From NCBI GenBank assembly GCA_964030475.1, contig CAXIPT010000008.1:5075142-5139141 (forward strand): a DNA stretch of 64,000 nt. The letters run 5' to 3'. How positions within the stretch are numbered: position 1 is the stretch's first letter; every line of letters begins with the position of its first letter. A program made the translations under genes and the position numbers. Under the pieces are notes generated by a model. That model did no database searches. It saw nothing but the letters and a program-made list of their open reading frames with translations, and had not been told where the DNA came from. The stretch is from Tethya wilhelma (taxonomy: Eukaryota > Porifera > Demospongiae > Tethyida > Tethyidae). Below, in pieces: positions 1 to 22,336 of the stretch.

Positions 1-186
1 TAGCCATGGCAAGAGTTAATATATGTGTCTGCAGAAGTAGTATAAGAGTTTCTGATAAATAGATGATACAAATATCTGTAGGGAAAACAACCAAACAAGA
101 GTTAGTAAACGACTTTAATGTTGGTACTTTCACTTCAAATCCCTCAGTATCAATAACGTACATGTAAAACAATATGATAGGCAGTT

Positions 187-555
<369 letters not shown>

Positions 556-662
556 NGTGTGTGTGTGTAAGAGGATTTGATTTGCTTATCTCATGGTTTA
601 CCCAATGGCTTTATATTTACACACTTAACCAAAAGTAAATTAGGGATTAGCTAGGATCTTAC

Positions 663-746
663 CTCGTCCAAACTAAGCTGCAGTTCTTCCCGTACTGTGG
701 TATCGCCTGGCTGCTCCTGATCTTGGTCGCTCTCAGCTCCTGACAT
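663..746 (-). CDS. first coding exon of an unrecognised gene, divergent from KIF3A
   Basis: On the minus strand an ATG at 746 opens a 28-codon acidic exon (starts MSGAESDQDQEQ, ends LQLSLDE) that stops at a clean GTAAGA donor. It lies 122 bases from the KIF3A start and points the other way, typical of the divergent gene pairs elsewhere in this window. The acidic, low-complexity sequence does not identify a family. The rest of the gene should lie leftward, beyond the N at 556. Confidence 0.4.
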
Positions 747-868
747 GCTCCAGCCAACTGATCATCACAAGTTTTCGCAAACGTGAGGGGTCATGTGAAC
801 GACCAGGTCATGGTGCGCATCAATTAGAATCAAGTGGTTGCCAACAGCATTCGATAAACAAACCCATC
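747..868. promoter_or_regulatory. putative bidirectional promoter, unknown gene / KIF3A
   Basis: A 122-base gap separates the minus-strand ATG at 746 from the KIF3A ATG at 869. No TATA box is evident. Assigned from head-to-head geometry only. Confidence 0.35.
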
Positions 869-10921
<10,053 letters not shown>

Positions 10922-11042
10922 CATTCGTAAAAATTAGGTGTATTTATAAAATTATTGTAATCTATTGAAAGAATAATTATTATGACAATGTGTACATTTA
11001 CATAATTATTGACTATTATTGTTCGATTTGACAACTGTTGTT

Positions 11043-13085
11043 CTATGAGACCACTAGTCTTTCTCCACCCATCATGCCTTCTTCAATGGCCTTGGCTTGG
11101 GTGCTCTGCTGCTGGCTTTCAACAAAGCACTCCTTCTTTGCTTGGAACAATCTCCTCAGATCTTTCCACATTTTAACTTGCTTCATAGCATCAACGTGCG
11201 TCTCGCGAATCTCCTTCTGTTTGTCACGAAGTGCTTTGCCCAAGTTCTCCTGCTCTTGGATCTTGCGTGTAAACTGATCGCGACGTGACTTTCTCTTCTC
11301 AGCTGGATCAGAACTCACATAGCATCGCATCTCTGCTGCCACCCTCTGCTGTTGGAGTTGCACGGACTTCAACATGTATTGAAGATAGTGGTACCGACTC
11401 TCTTCATTCACCGTCTCCTCCCAGTAAGCTTTGACTTGTTTCTCAAGAGAGGATCGCTGTCCTTCCAATCCTGCAGCTAGACCATCGTAAGAGACTTTCT
11501 TCTCTGTGTGCATGGCTTGCAGCTCTTGGTGCCTCTGTCTAAGTGGCCTCACCTCTTTGATGAGAGGAGCTAGAAATGCTTTCTTTGTCTCTATAGCAGC
11601 TGTGAGTTGTTCGATAGTATCCGACATTGCTTGCAAAGCTTGGCCTTTTTGTTCGTCAATCTTTCCCTTAGCTGCAGAGACATCTTCGAGTGCCTCTTGC
11701 GTTTCCCTGTATCCGTGCACACCTTTCTTTTTCTCTAGTATTTCAATCAATTCTTGTGTGTTTTCGTCCCTCGATTTCAAAATCTCCTCGGTCCTTGCAA
11801 GTACACCATACTCAGCTTTGAAAGTGGACAGCTCGGACTTCTTCTTTTTGTAGGTGTTGTTCATTGTGCGTAGTCTTGCCACGTAGCGTTTAAACTCCTC
11901 TTCACGTAAAACTTCGCCTCCATCAAACTCTCTGAGCTGGTCACGCTTTGACTGCAGCTCAGATTCGACTGCCTCTAGCTCATCCACAGTACCCCTGTAG
12001 TTCTCCACTGCCATCTCCTTCTTCCTGGCAATGATCGCAGCTTGCTGTCTGAACAGGGCTAGCTTGTCTTGGATGGGATCACTGCCAGGCATCTTTTTCT
12101 CCATTAGTCTTGAAACCTCTTCATTTGCTTCTTCGATTTGCTGCCGGACAGCATCAAGGTCCATCTCGCTCATGACTGGCTCGGCCAAAACTCTCTCCAG
12201 TTCAATGCACTCTTTTCGTTTGCCTTCAACTTTCTTGGGCAATGTCTCTGTAACAAGTATACCATTCACCTGGATCTCTTGCTCCAGTTGTGAGATGAGG
12301 CCTTCAGGAGTGAGAGTGATGCTGGCATTCTTCATATCTTGTAGCTGTTTTTGGAGGCGGTTCGCCCTCTGCTGTGCATGCAGTAGGAGGTTCTTCTGTT
12401 CCACTTTCTGGTCGTTGATCTCCAACTCTTTGTCCTTCTCCTTTCGAAGTTTCTTTGCTGCATCTAACATTTCTGCCTGCTTTGGAATTGACGCTGCCTT
12501 CAGTTTCAGTCGTTCAATACGTTTGGTAAGCTGCTCCTTCTCCTCTTCCATTTCAGCAATGTCCTTACGCACCTGACCAACGTTGAACTGAGAGGCTTTC
12601 TGCTGCTCCATAGTCTTGTGAAGCTCTTTGAACTGCTCCACAGCTTCTTCATGGCTGGCATTGAGTTCCACTGCCACGTCGTCCTGGAGGAACTCTGGCG
12701 GTACATCTATCCTAGCCAGGTAGCGAGAGAGATAAGCTCTCTTCTTCAATTCAGGCATCTTTTCCAAGAGCCAGTGAAGAAGGGGGTAGATGGTAGGCTT
12801 GTCTCCTTCGAGGAGACCTTGGCGGAAGGTGTTCAAGCCTCCTCCCTGATCCGTTTTAGGCTTGTACTTGAACACACGGAGTAGACTAAAGATTCTTATT
12901 GCAGTCTGATCTGGCGCCTCTTCACGGAGGTCCATTTTGTTCTCAGGACTGATCTCAGCCAGGACATCGTTGAGCAGTTGTAGCAAGCTGAATGAATCGA
13001 GAGAATCAAAAGTGACCAGGTTGAACTGCCTTGAAAATGGAGGCTTGTTCAGAGTGTCCACAATGTAGCGAAGCTGTTGACTCAT
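11043..13085 (-). CDS. IFT81: intraflagellar transport protein IFT81
   Basis: A single 680-codon frame, close to the usual IFT81 length of about 676. IFT81 is an IFT-B core subunit; with IFT74 it binds and carries tubulin into cilia. The N-terminal 120 or so residues match the IFT81 calponin-homology-like domain (FNLVTFDSLDSFSLLQLLND, TFRQGLLEGDKPTIYPLLHW, KKRAYLSRYLARIDVPPEFL). The rest is nearly continuous coiled coil with family blocks such as EFKRYVARLR, EESRYHYL, QENLGKALRDKQKEIRETH and KMWKDLRRLF. There is no intron in the coding region, unlike its neighbours; a TTGACAG acceptor 12 bases before the ATG suggests a 5'-UTR intron. It is tail-to-tail with KIF3A, 121 bases between stop codons, placing two anterograde IFT genes side by side. 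Confidence 0.95.
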   Translation of the reverse strand: MSQQLRYIVDTLNKPPFSRQFNLVTFDSLDSFSLLQLLNDVLAEISPENKMDLREEAPDQTAIRIFSLLRVFKYKPKTDQGGGLNTFRQGLLEGDKPTIYPLLHWLLEKMPELKKRAYLSRYLARIDVPPEFLQDDVAVELNASHEEAVEQFKELHKTMEQQKASQFNVGQVRKDIAEMEEEKEQLTKRIERLKLKAASIPKQAEMLDAAKKLRKEKDKELEINDQKVEQKNLLLHAQQRANRLQKQLQDMKNASITLTPEGLISQLEQEIQVNGILVTETLPKKVEGKRKECIELERVLAEPVMSEMDLDAVRQQIEEANEEVSRLMEKKMPGSDPIQDKLALFRQQAAIIARKKEMAVENYRGTVDELEAVESELQSKRDQLREFDGGEVLREEEFKRYVARLRTMNNTYKKKKSELSTFKAEYGVLARTEEILKSRDENTQELIEILEKKKGVHGYRETQEALEDVSAAKGKIDEQKGQALQAMSDTIEQLTAAIETKKAFLAPLIKEVRPLRQRHQELQAMHTEKKVSYDGLAAGLEGQRSSLEKQVKAYWEETVNEESRYHYLQYMLKSVQLQQQRVAAEMRCYVSSDPAEKRKSRRDQFTRKIQEQENLGKALRDKQKEIRETHVDAMKQVKMWKDLRRLFQAKKECFVESQQQSTQAKAIEEGMMGGERLVVS

Positions 13086-13728
13086 GGTGTAGTAGATCTG
13101 TCAAGAGATAAAAGCATGCTTGATTTATCTCAGGTATAAATTATATGAGGCAAAGTTTATATTTTACAAATTTACAAAAAGAACCTACTTTTCAGATGTT
13201 GAGAGGCGTTTGCTAGGGGCGATCCTCTAGGCGGCCATTTTTCTGTTGATTTTCATTCGTTGCCAAGGAGTTGGTTCTAATTGTGTTCATTGCCCAGGGG
13301 CTACCCCGTTTTGAACTGAGCATGCGCAGAACTTGCGTCAGTGAGGACCACATGTTGGACTTGCTCTCGTGGTGGTAGCGTCGTGGTGTCGTACCTATCG
13401 CTGTATGTGGATTCTGTCCCGATTGTGAGAAAGAAGAACTCTCCCTCTTCGCTCTACCTCGCCCTTGGTGCGTGCTGGAGTGTTCCTCGAGCCGAGAAAA
13501 CGGGGCAACAAGCAGTGGACGGTCTACTCAACCTGGCAGCTGCAAGTCCTACCATACACATGTCACAGGTAGCTTGATTGGTGTGAACGTAAAGTAGGCC
13601 GTTGTTGTACGTATGGTGTTAGTGTTGGTGTGAATATGATATTGGAGAGTGGATGTGTCAAAAAGGAAGAGTGTATGCGTAAGTACGTACAAGACAAGAA
13701 CTCGTTTTGAACTTTTTTTTCGTTGAAC
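13086..13728. promoter_or_regulatory. divergent upstream region, IFT81 / LARP1
   Basis: A 643-base gap between two divergent start codons. It includes an open plus-strand stretch at 13341-13567 ending in CACAG before GTAGC, which could be a LARP1 5' exon, but I found no matching acceptor before the ATG at 13729. No TATA box seen. Confidence 0.4.
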
Positions 13729-14557
13729 ATGGCCGATGTGGGTACTGAAAGCTTAAAAGTCACAGATAGTAGTAAAAACATTACACATAGTATCCACGCA
13801 GCAAAAATGACAGTAGAAAAGGTAACAAAACAAGGAAATCCTCCTGCTAATCCAAACGCAGCAAACCCAAGCAGCCCCTCGACCACTCCCACTACCAGCG
13901 CTTCCTCGTCTTCCACTGCCAGTGAATTGGCTGCTAACAGTCCCACACAGCTGAAGCCGGCGGCCGAAACAAGCGTACCTGTCTCTCCAAAGAAACCAGA
14001 ATCAAAGAATGGCTCGCCGGTCAACAAAGGATTGAGCGTCGGAGCGCAACAAGTCCCAGCTAAAAACTCACCAAAAAAGAATCCATGGAACATGAACCCT
14101 CCTGCTGCTCCCACTCAGAGCCAAAGTGGCACCCCGGGGAGCAATGGTGCAGCCAGCGGAGCTCCAGGGGCTGCTAAGGTCAATGAAGGAAGTAAGAAGT
14201 CACAAAGTGGTGGAACATCGTTGAACAAGAGTGGACACAATTGGGCAAGTTCCTCTAAAAGTGGTGATTCTAGTAAAAGCATTAGGATTCCTAAAAATGA
14301 GGTACCTATATTTGTTGCTGTTGCGTTTTCTAAATGTATTTCTTTTGTATTTTCATTTTGTCAAGTGGTATTGTTAGTGACAGCAGAATCCTGTGTGGTG
14401 GGTATTGTAGCCTGTATCATAGTGCGAGGTGTTATCACTACCTCATATATAGTGGAGATCACCAGAGGAAGTGTTGGTAGTGTGTGTGTGTGTAGCTGTC
14501 CTGAAATCCTCTTCTTGTTCTTCCTGTTACTCTGTTGTTTCCTCTAGTTTTGTAAAT

Positions 14558-14594
<37 letters not shown>

Positions 14595-16218
14595 ATCTGG
14601 TGAATGTGAGTGTACACATGTGTCTCGTGTTGCTATAGGCACATGGCCATGTGTGTGTGTGTGTTTACATGTTAGTGTTGGTGTGACACTGTATGCTAAC
14701 CCTTACGGTAGCTAGCTAGCTGAGGAGCCCACACACACACATATTGTGGCAGTCTAAACTGAATATTTGATCTAGTTAGTTAAAAGTTGAGGGGAAATTT
14801 CTCGACACTTTGCATACTGTTTTGTGTTTGTTCTCAACAAACACCTAATGATCATAATAATTATTGTTCGTGGTGTAGTTGTATGTATGTACTTTATCGT
14901 GGTTTGATGTTAATTCATTAATGATTGTTCATTATGCAAAGACATTATACTTTGGTAATTTCATTAGTATACATCTAAATCTCTGTAGAGAGCCATTTTC
15001 TCTAACAGCCAGCTATCTATGGCATACCTTTTTCCATTTTGTGCTGGTCAACATCATTTGTGTGTGTGTGTGTGTGTGTGTCTGTCGTTACAAAGATCGT
15101 GGCTGTGTGTGGCGATCCCCTCTCGTTAGTCTAATTAATCTGTTCTCGTCGCCTCCTTNGTATTCATCCTCAAGCAATATTAGAAAATGGTTTGTTTGTG
15201 AGTATATGTGTGTCTGTGTGTGTGTGTGTGTGTCTGTGTGTGTGTGTGTCTGTGTGTGTGCATCTGGTGAATGTGAGTGTACACATGTGTCTCGTGTTGC
15301 TATAGGCACATGGCCATGTGTGTGTGTGTGTTTACATGTTAGTGTTGGTGTGACACTGTATGCTAACCCTTACGGTAGCTAGCTAGCTGAGGAGCCCACA
15401 CACACACATATTGTGGCAGTCTAAACTGAATATTTGATCTAGTTAGTTAAAAGTTGAGGGGAAATTTCTCGACACTTTGCATACTGTTTTGTGTTTGTTC
15501 TCAACAAACACCTAATGATCATAATAATTATTGTTCGTGGTGTAGTTGTATGTATGTACTTTATCGTGGTTTGATGTTAATTCATTAATGATTGTTCATT
15601 ATGCAAAGACATTATACTTTGGTAATTTCATTAGTATACATCTAAATCTCTGTAGAGAGCCATTTTCTCTAACAGCCAGCTATCTATGGCATACCTTTTT
15701 CCATTTTGTGCTGGTCAACATCATTTGTGTGTGTGTGTGTGTGTGTGTCTGTCGTTACAAAGATCGTGGCTGTGTGTGGCGATCCCCTCTCGTTAGTCTA
15801 ATTAATCTGTTCTCGTCGCCTCCTTTCCAGAATGAAGGTATTTCTGAATCTGGCAGTTGGCCAGCTCTTGGTGAGGCAGCTAAGCCACTCAAGGAAGGAG
15901 AGAAGGCCATTCCAACTGATGCCCACCCTCTCTCAACTGCTGTGCCGCCTCAGACCAAAGAGAAGAGGTCGCCATCTGAGAAGGGCCCTCCTGGAGGTGG
16001 AGAGCTGAGCGAACTGGAGCAGCAAAAGTTGGCAGGAAGAAAGAAAGGTGAGCATTGGTGAACTTCTTTGGCAAGTTTGCTTGTCTTTTGTGAAGACTTT
16101 CTTTCATGATGCTAGCATATTAGGGGGAGTTGAATTCGTTTGTGTATTACTACTTTCCTTGGCTCACATTTTGGCTGATATAGCACCTCCAATATTGATT
16201 GTAGTACCTCCTACTCAG

Positions 16219-16279
<61 letters not shown>

Positions 16280-17675
16280 GGAGCCAACTTCACATATCCA
16301 CATACATTGCAATAATATTTTCTAAATCTGTTGTATTTCTGAAGGTGCTACGAAGCAGAAGTGGGTTCCTCTCACCCTCGACCCTCAACCTGCCCGCCCC
16401 CCTCCCTCCAAGGGGTCTCATCGTGACAGACACAGGGGGGAGCGAGGGGGAGATAGAGACAGGGAGACTCGCGATCGGGACAGGGACCGTGACTCGTACC
16501 GCGGAGGAGGAGGAGGGGAACACAAGGAGAACTATAGGGACAATAGCCGTGGGGAGAGGGACAGGGACACGTCCTCCGACCACTCCCACTCTCACTCCCA
16601 CAGACACTCGTACGACCGGGACCACGATAGGGACAAACCTCGAGACAGGGACCGAGAGGGAGGACACCGTGGCGGGGGGAGATGGAGGCAGGAGCGAGAC
16701 CGCTACCACCCCCCTCCCCGCTACGCTCATCACAACGACTACTCCAACAGCGAAGGGGGCTCCGGAAGCGGCGGCGGGTACAGTCGGGACTCCAACGACG
16801 GGGGAAGAGATAGGGACAATCGGAGCAGCGGGGGATATGGCGGGTATCGAGGCCGCGGGGGGCGAGGACGAAATTGGAGATACCCCCCTGGTGGCGGGAG
16901 TCACTGTGAGTGGTTGACTGGCTATTGTATTGCACTCAAAAAGTTCATCTATATTGAAATAGCATTGGAACCATTGATACTGTACGTTTTGTGTTTTGTG
17001 TTATTTCAGCTGTTGGCAACTATCGCTATCCCCAACCAGCGGCTGCTGTGCAGTACTACAACACTCCGATATCGGGCGGGACGTCCATGTTCTTTGCTCC
17101 CTTTTCTGGTCCGATGTTCTACAGTGCTCCCATCCTGCCAGTGGACGAGGGGACACTCCAGGACTACATCAGGAAACAGATGTAAGGATGTGCTCTTGAG
17201 GCTGTTGGCTGGTTTACTTCAAAGTTGAAACCATTTTTTTGTAGTTATAATTAACACACGTATACGTTTGTGGTGTCTGTCTGTTGTGTGTAGTGAGATA
17301 GTATGACAGTAATGAGTGACAGTTTGTATTGTGTTGTTGTCATTGTAGAGAGTACTATTTCAGTGACGAGAATCTTCAAAAAGACTTCTTTCTTCGAAGA
17401 CAGGTCAGTTGTGAAAAATACACACATACGCTGCTAGGCATAGAGAAAACTTTTAACTCTTTTCTAATTTTTAATTATTTATGTCTTGTGTGTGTGACTC
17501 TTTTTATTGTCCACTCCTCTCCAGATGGACGGCGAAGGTTATGTCCCGTTGTCTGTCATCGGGAGGTTCAATCGTGTCCGTGCTCTCACCCAGGACCTGG
17601 CTCTCATCAAAGAGGTGTGTGGGACACTGTGACTGTTGTAGTGTGTATCTTGTTTTTTGTTGTGAAGTTGAGTAC

Positions 17676-17771
<96 letters not shown>

Positions 17772-17994
17772 GGTGCAGTCTATCACAGACAGTGAGATCG
17801 TGGACCTGGACAGTTTTGGTGATCGTATTCGTCAGAAGGAAGGCTGGTACAAGTGGATTGTTGCAGCTGGAGAAGGTGAGTGGATATTGTTTTTAAATAG
17901 AGCTCACCCACTAGTAGCTATGAAGCTGTGGCACTTTCATTCATAGTTATCTTCTTGTGAGCATATGAAGATGTCACTCGCTGATTTACTGTCG

Positions 17995-18078
<84 letters not shown>

Positions 18079-18276
18079 GGTCCTGGTGATGTTGACCCTG
18101 CCATGACCTCACCTCCTTATTCTGCCTACCCCCCACAGGGAGTATTTCTCCCTCAAGGGGGTGTGGCTGGAGGGGTGGAGTCTAGAGTACCCCATGCCTA
18201 CTATGGAGGAGCTGGTGAGATGAAGGGAGAGGAGCAGCTGAGCGTGGCAGGGACAGAGGGGTCTGACGCTGGGATG

Positions 18277-18324
<48 letters not shown>

Positions 18325-21300
18325 ACAATAAAGCATCAATAGGTAGTGGAAAGTTTTGGGAATTGACCAATTTCCACAGGACCACAAGTTTGTAGTCATA
18401 ATTGCCTCTACTTATGCAAATGGATCATGTGTGATTCACTGTAATAATGAATGTACTTAAGAGCAACTATAATTATTATTATGCTAATGTTCTTGTTCAT
18501 TCCACAGACCAGTGGCTATGAGTCGGAGAAGCTCTCCCAACAGACCACCTCCACCATAGCAGAGGCGGTGGCTCCCTCTAGTGCCCCCCTCCAGGGGGAG
18601 GATGGGAGCACAATGGACCCACCACCTCCATCCCCCCAGCAGGGGGAGGGGGAGGGGGGCACCAATCCCATGGGACTGTCCTCATCGTCAGGTGAAGACT
18701 GGGTCTCTGTGCAGAGAAAGAAGAAGACCTCACGCAACGAAGGAAGAGTGAGTTGTGAAGTTAGCAGTACTCATTGTTGGTAGAAATGAGCTAGAGTGGT
18801 AGTGAGTGTGTTGTCTCAGTGTTGTCTGCATGGTTAGCTCATAGACGTGCTGTTTATGGTTCACTGGAGAAGACCTAGTGGCTCATGTGCAGGTGGTGGG
18901 AGAATCCGTAGTGCAAAACAATGACAACACACTAGCTTCTGCTTTCACCCAGACTGTGGGTTACAGATTGCCTTAAGAGTTTGTCATTTTTTGTTTGTTT
19001 ATTCATTCATTCTTTGTTTGACATTAATTGTCTTCTCCTGCAGCCCACTTGTATTTACCTACTCATTCTTTATGTTTGATATTTCTTCTCCTTGCAGCCC
19101 ACTAGCAAGACCCTGGATAGACTGTCTGGTGAAACTGAGGAGCTTGACTTCCAGTTTGACGATGACTTGGACCTCGGTGGAAAGAAACACAACTTCTCCG
19201 ACCAACCATGGTACGTATGTAGCATGCAATGACATCTCCTTTACACCACTTCACAGTGCAAGTTCAGCAGACCATCCAGTATTTCACAATTTTATTTTTA
19301 TGAAACTTCACCAAGCTTGCTTGCTTGCTCACTGGCTGGCCTTGCCAAAACCATTACTCCATTTTGTGTTGTGACTCTCTCAGGTCCTCAGACACGTCAG
19401 AGGACGAGATGGATGACCAGGACATTCAGAAGATCATCATTGTCACCCAGACCCCTCCCACCCACAGGAAACACCCGGGGGGAGACAGGACGGGGAACTT
19501 CACCAGCCGAGCCAAAATATCGTCTGAAATGGCACAGGCCATCAATGACGGACTCTATTTCTACGAGCAGGCAAGTTTTTCTAGGTGTTGTAAAAGTGCT
19601 ATGGATGTATGTACATAGAGAAATGTGTTAAGTTCTAGGATGATGGAGTTATTATAAATAATTCTTTTGTTCCTCTTCTGTAGGACTTGCATGACACTGG
19701 AGAAACTTCACGAAGCAAGGTTTGTGTGCTGATATTGCAACTGATTTCATATACGATAATTATGCCAGTCTCTGCCACTTAAAACTAAAATTGCGCTAAT
19801 CGTTTTGCTTGTCTCTAAGTCGCTGTTTTCCCCTTCATTCTTTCTTCTCTCTCCAGGAGAAGTATCGTAAGGTGGATGTCATAACCAAGGAGCAGTTTGA
19901 CTCACAGAGAGGTGGAAGTGAAGACACTGACCTCGTCTTTCAGATCGACATCCAAGACTCAACAAAATCGGACCAGGCTCCGCCTCCCTCTCACCCTCCC
20001 CCTGCTACTACCAGTGGGGGTGGGACTGCTCCCTCTAAACCCACGTCATCGCAAGAGAGGGGAAGAGAGGTGGAGCAAAAGGCCGAGGGGACACCATCCT
20101 CCTCTGCAGCTAAAGGAGGGTCGCCACACAGACACCAGACGAGAAAGGGAGAGAAGAGAGCTAGGTTCTACCCCGTGCTACCCAAGAAAGAGTCGCCGCA
20201 AAAGGTACAAGCCCACAGATCACCGTTGTACTGTGTCAAAAGTAAAATTTAAATATTATTATTATCATTGAAGTTTTCATGAGCTGTTTTATGGGTGGCT
20301 CTTGCATGAGGAGTTATTTTTATGGACAGCAATTGCACACCAAGGTGCCACACCTACGTCAGCATGCACTCTTGTTCTATTGTGTTGTGTATGTGTTGCG
20401 AGTGTGGTAGAGCAACCTCGTCCCTTCACGTGGAGAACTTTGTTTTAAAGTTGTCCTGAGGGATCATTAGCACCAGACGAGAGTTGACAGTGAGGCTGGA
20501 CACACCCCCTCGCTCTCATAGATATGGTGCTTACATTCATCACTGTGAAAACAGTGGCTTGAAGTAACAAATGCTTTTGGGTTTGCCTGTCTTGATTCCT
20601 TGAAAATTGACTCATATGTACGTGGGAATTCATCAACTTTTCCCAACTTTTTTTCTTGAAAATGAACCCATTATAATGAGTGAATTCTTCCAACTTGTGT
20701 GTGTGCAGTTGCCTCAGAAACAGAAGACCAAGTACAGTCAGAACCCTCCCGTTGAGAGTCACGTTGGTTGGGTGATGTCGGGCAAAGCTGCTCCTCACAG
20801 GCCTAGATCGGGATCGGCTGGTGCCAGCTCAAGGTACACATCACACACACACACAAAGAATGATACTATCGCAATCTCTTCTTGAAAGAGAGCAAAGTTG
20901 AGTGCTTCTGTGTGATGATGTGACACTCTTCTCTTGTCTCCTTCAGTCCTGGTTCAGTCGAGTCGTCCTCTCCTGCCGCTCACTCCATCCCTAGTTTCCA
21001 GCACCCCTCTCACTCTCTCCTCAAGGCCAATGGCTTCCAGCAGCAGCAGTACTACAAGTATAGGCACAACTGTCTCAAAGGTGTGCTAGAGAGGAAAACA
21101 AGTTGAACCTTTTTTTGACAGTTTCTTTGATTCTGTTGTGTTTCTCTTTAGAGAGAAAGAGGCTTGGTGTGGGCCAGTCTCAGGAGATGAATACACTCTT
21201 CCGATTTTGGTCCTTCTTCTTGAGAACGCATTTTAACAAGTATGCAATATTACACACACACACACTTACAACAAACAAACAAACAAACAAATAAACAAAC

Positions 21301-21841
21301 AAACAAGTGAACTAACGAATGGACAACAATTGCTTGTTTATTTGCACCTGGATATGTTACACAATAGGAAAATGTACGAAGAATTCAAGAGTCTGTCTCT
21401 CGAGGACTCTCAGGCTGGCTACAGGTATGGCCTGGAGTGTCTCTTCAGGTACTACAGCTACGGACTAGAGAAGAAGTTCAGGGAGGACGTCTTCAAAGAC
21501 TTCCAAGAGGAGACGCTCAAGGACCACGATGCTGGGTACCTTTACGGACTGGAGAAGTTCTGGGCTTTCCTGAAATACTACAAGGTGGGCTGTTGCTGAG
21601 GTGGATTTATTTGGGTGGTGGGTGTTAATTAGAGTGGTCTTGTGTTGGCAGGGAAAGAGGGTGCTTCATCTTGATCCAGAGTTGACCAAACGGTTGTCCA
21701 ACTTCAAGACACTCGAAGACTTCAGGACAGCTGTGAGTAGTAGTATTGTGTAATTCTTTCAGTCTTGTATACTGTTATAGATTAATATTAGGTCTTGTGT
21801 TTCGTGCATCTATACTTCTTCAGATTAACTTTTGTATTCTT

Positions 21842-21877
<36 letters not shown>

Positions 21878-22081
21878 CAGTCCTCGAGAAAAGGCCACAC
21901 CCCTTCCTCCTCACCATCATTACCCTCTCACCACGAGACCAGCAGAGGCCATCACCAGTCTGAGGCAGGAGGTCCAGCGACCGCCACCAGCAGCAGCACC
22001 GCAGTATCACAGGAGAAGACAGGGAGAACCACTCAGCAACATAGACAGTTACCACAAAGCTCACAAACTCACGTGGGTTAG
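13729..22081 (+). CDS. LARP1: La-related protein 1 (LARP1)
   Basis: LARP1 binds TOP mRNAs and their caps and links mTORC1 to translation and stability of ribosomal-protein mRNAs. Nineteen exons: 13729-14301, 15831-16047, 16345-16905, 17010-17181, 17349-17403, 17525-17614, 17779-17875, 18080-18276, 18508-18747, 19098-19210, 19384-19570, 19684-19719, 19857-20204, 20709-20833, 20947-21080, 21152-21239, 21368-21584, 21652-21732, 21878-22081. Summed length is 3735, exactly 1245 codons. Visible parts: Ser/Pro-rich N-terminus with NPWNMNP; KQKWVPL; an RD/RGG-rich exon 3; the La motif at about residues 500-590 ([39 protein letters not shown]); KIIIVTQTP and GGDRTGN blocks; and the DM15 repeats at about 1018-1140 ([60 protein letters not shown]). 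Intron 11 starts with GC. Intron 1 contains a 565-bp direct duplication beside an N. Confidence 0.96.
14594..15825. repeat. 565-bp direct duplication in LARP1 intron 1, with N
   Basis: Bases 14594-15158 recur at 15261-15825 with an offset of 667. The first copy stops at the N (15159), exactly where the second copy has the TTTCCAG acceptor of exon 2. A variable GT-rich stretch (15160-15260) separates the copies. An unresolved microsatellite join in the assembly is the likeliest cause. Confidence 0.9.
16219..16277. repeat. (CA)n microsatellite, LARP1 intron 2
   Basis: About 29 CA units. Confidence 0.95.
17680..17767. repeat. (CT)n tract before LARP1 exon 7
   Basis: Long CT run followed by GTTTGGTGCAG; probably supplies the polypyrimidine tract. 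Confidence 0.95.
17997..18075. repeat. (CT)n tract before LARP1 exon 8
   Basis: The CT run continues directly into the CTTCCAG acceptor of exon 8. Confidence 0.95.
18280..18323. repeat. (GA)n microsatellite after LARP1 exon 8
   Basis: The GA run begins within a few bases of the exon 8 donor (GATG then GTAAGAGAGA). Together with the (CT)n at 17997-18075 it flanks exon 8 with complementary repeats. Confidence 0.95.
21843..21877. repeat. (CA)n forming the acceptor of LARP1 exon 19
   Basis: The CA run ends in CACACAG, which is itself the 3' splice site. Confidence 0.9.
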
Positions 22082-22158
22082 GGGTGATGTAACCACTGAA
22101 CCTGATATACACATTATGAAGCACACGTGTGTTGCGACAGTCAGACATTGGGCTATGG

Positions 22159-22190
<32 letters not shown>

Positions 22191-22330
22191 CATCAGTGTG
22201 TGTTGCTATGTGTATTTTATCAAAAAAATTTTATGCTTTCTTGAATAACTTTGTTTCAAAAGTTGCCCTCCTTTTTTTGATCCAAGCTTCTTCTATACCT
22301 CTAGTGCACTTATTGTTTTTCTTTGTAAAG

Positions 22331-22336
22331 AATAAA
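22331..22336 (+). terminator. candidate poly(A) signal for LARP1
   Basis: AATAAA 250 bases after the LARP1 stop, the first canonical hexamer seen downstream. Confidence 0.4.

Noticed and set aside
12031..12576. 181-codon open frame on the plus strand
   Set aside because: It lies antisense within IFT81, is Ser/Cys/Phe-rich in the way of a shadow frame, and has no family resemblance.
16290..16935. Long minus-strand and alternative-frame ORFs opposite LARP1 exon 3
   Set aside because: The GC-rich RD/RGG-coding exon keeps all frames open. Only the LARP1 frame matches a family and agrees in phase.
17965..18342. Ser-Leu or Arg-Glu repeat ORFs
   Set aside because: They are translations of (CT)n and (GA)n microsatellites.
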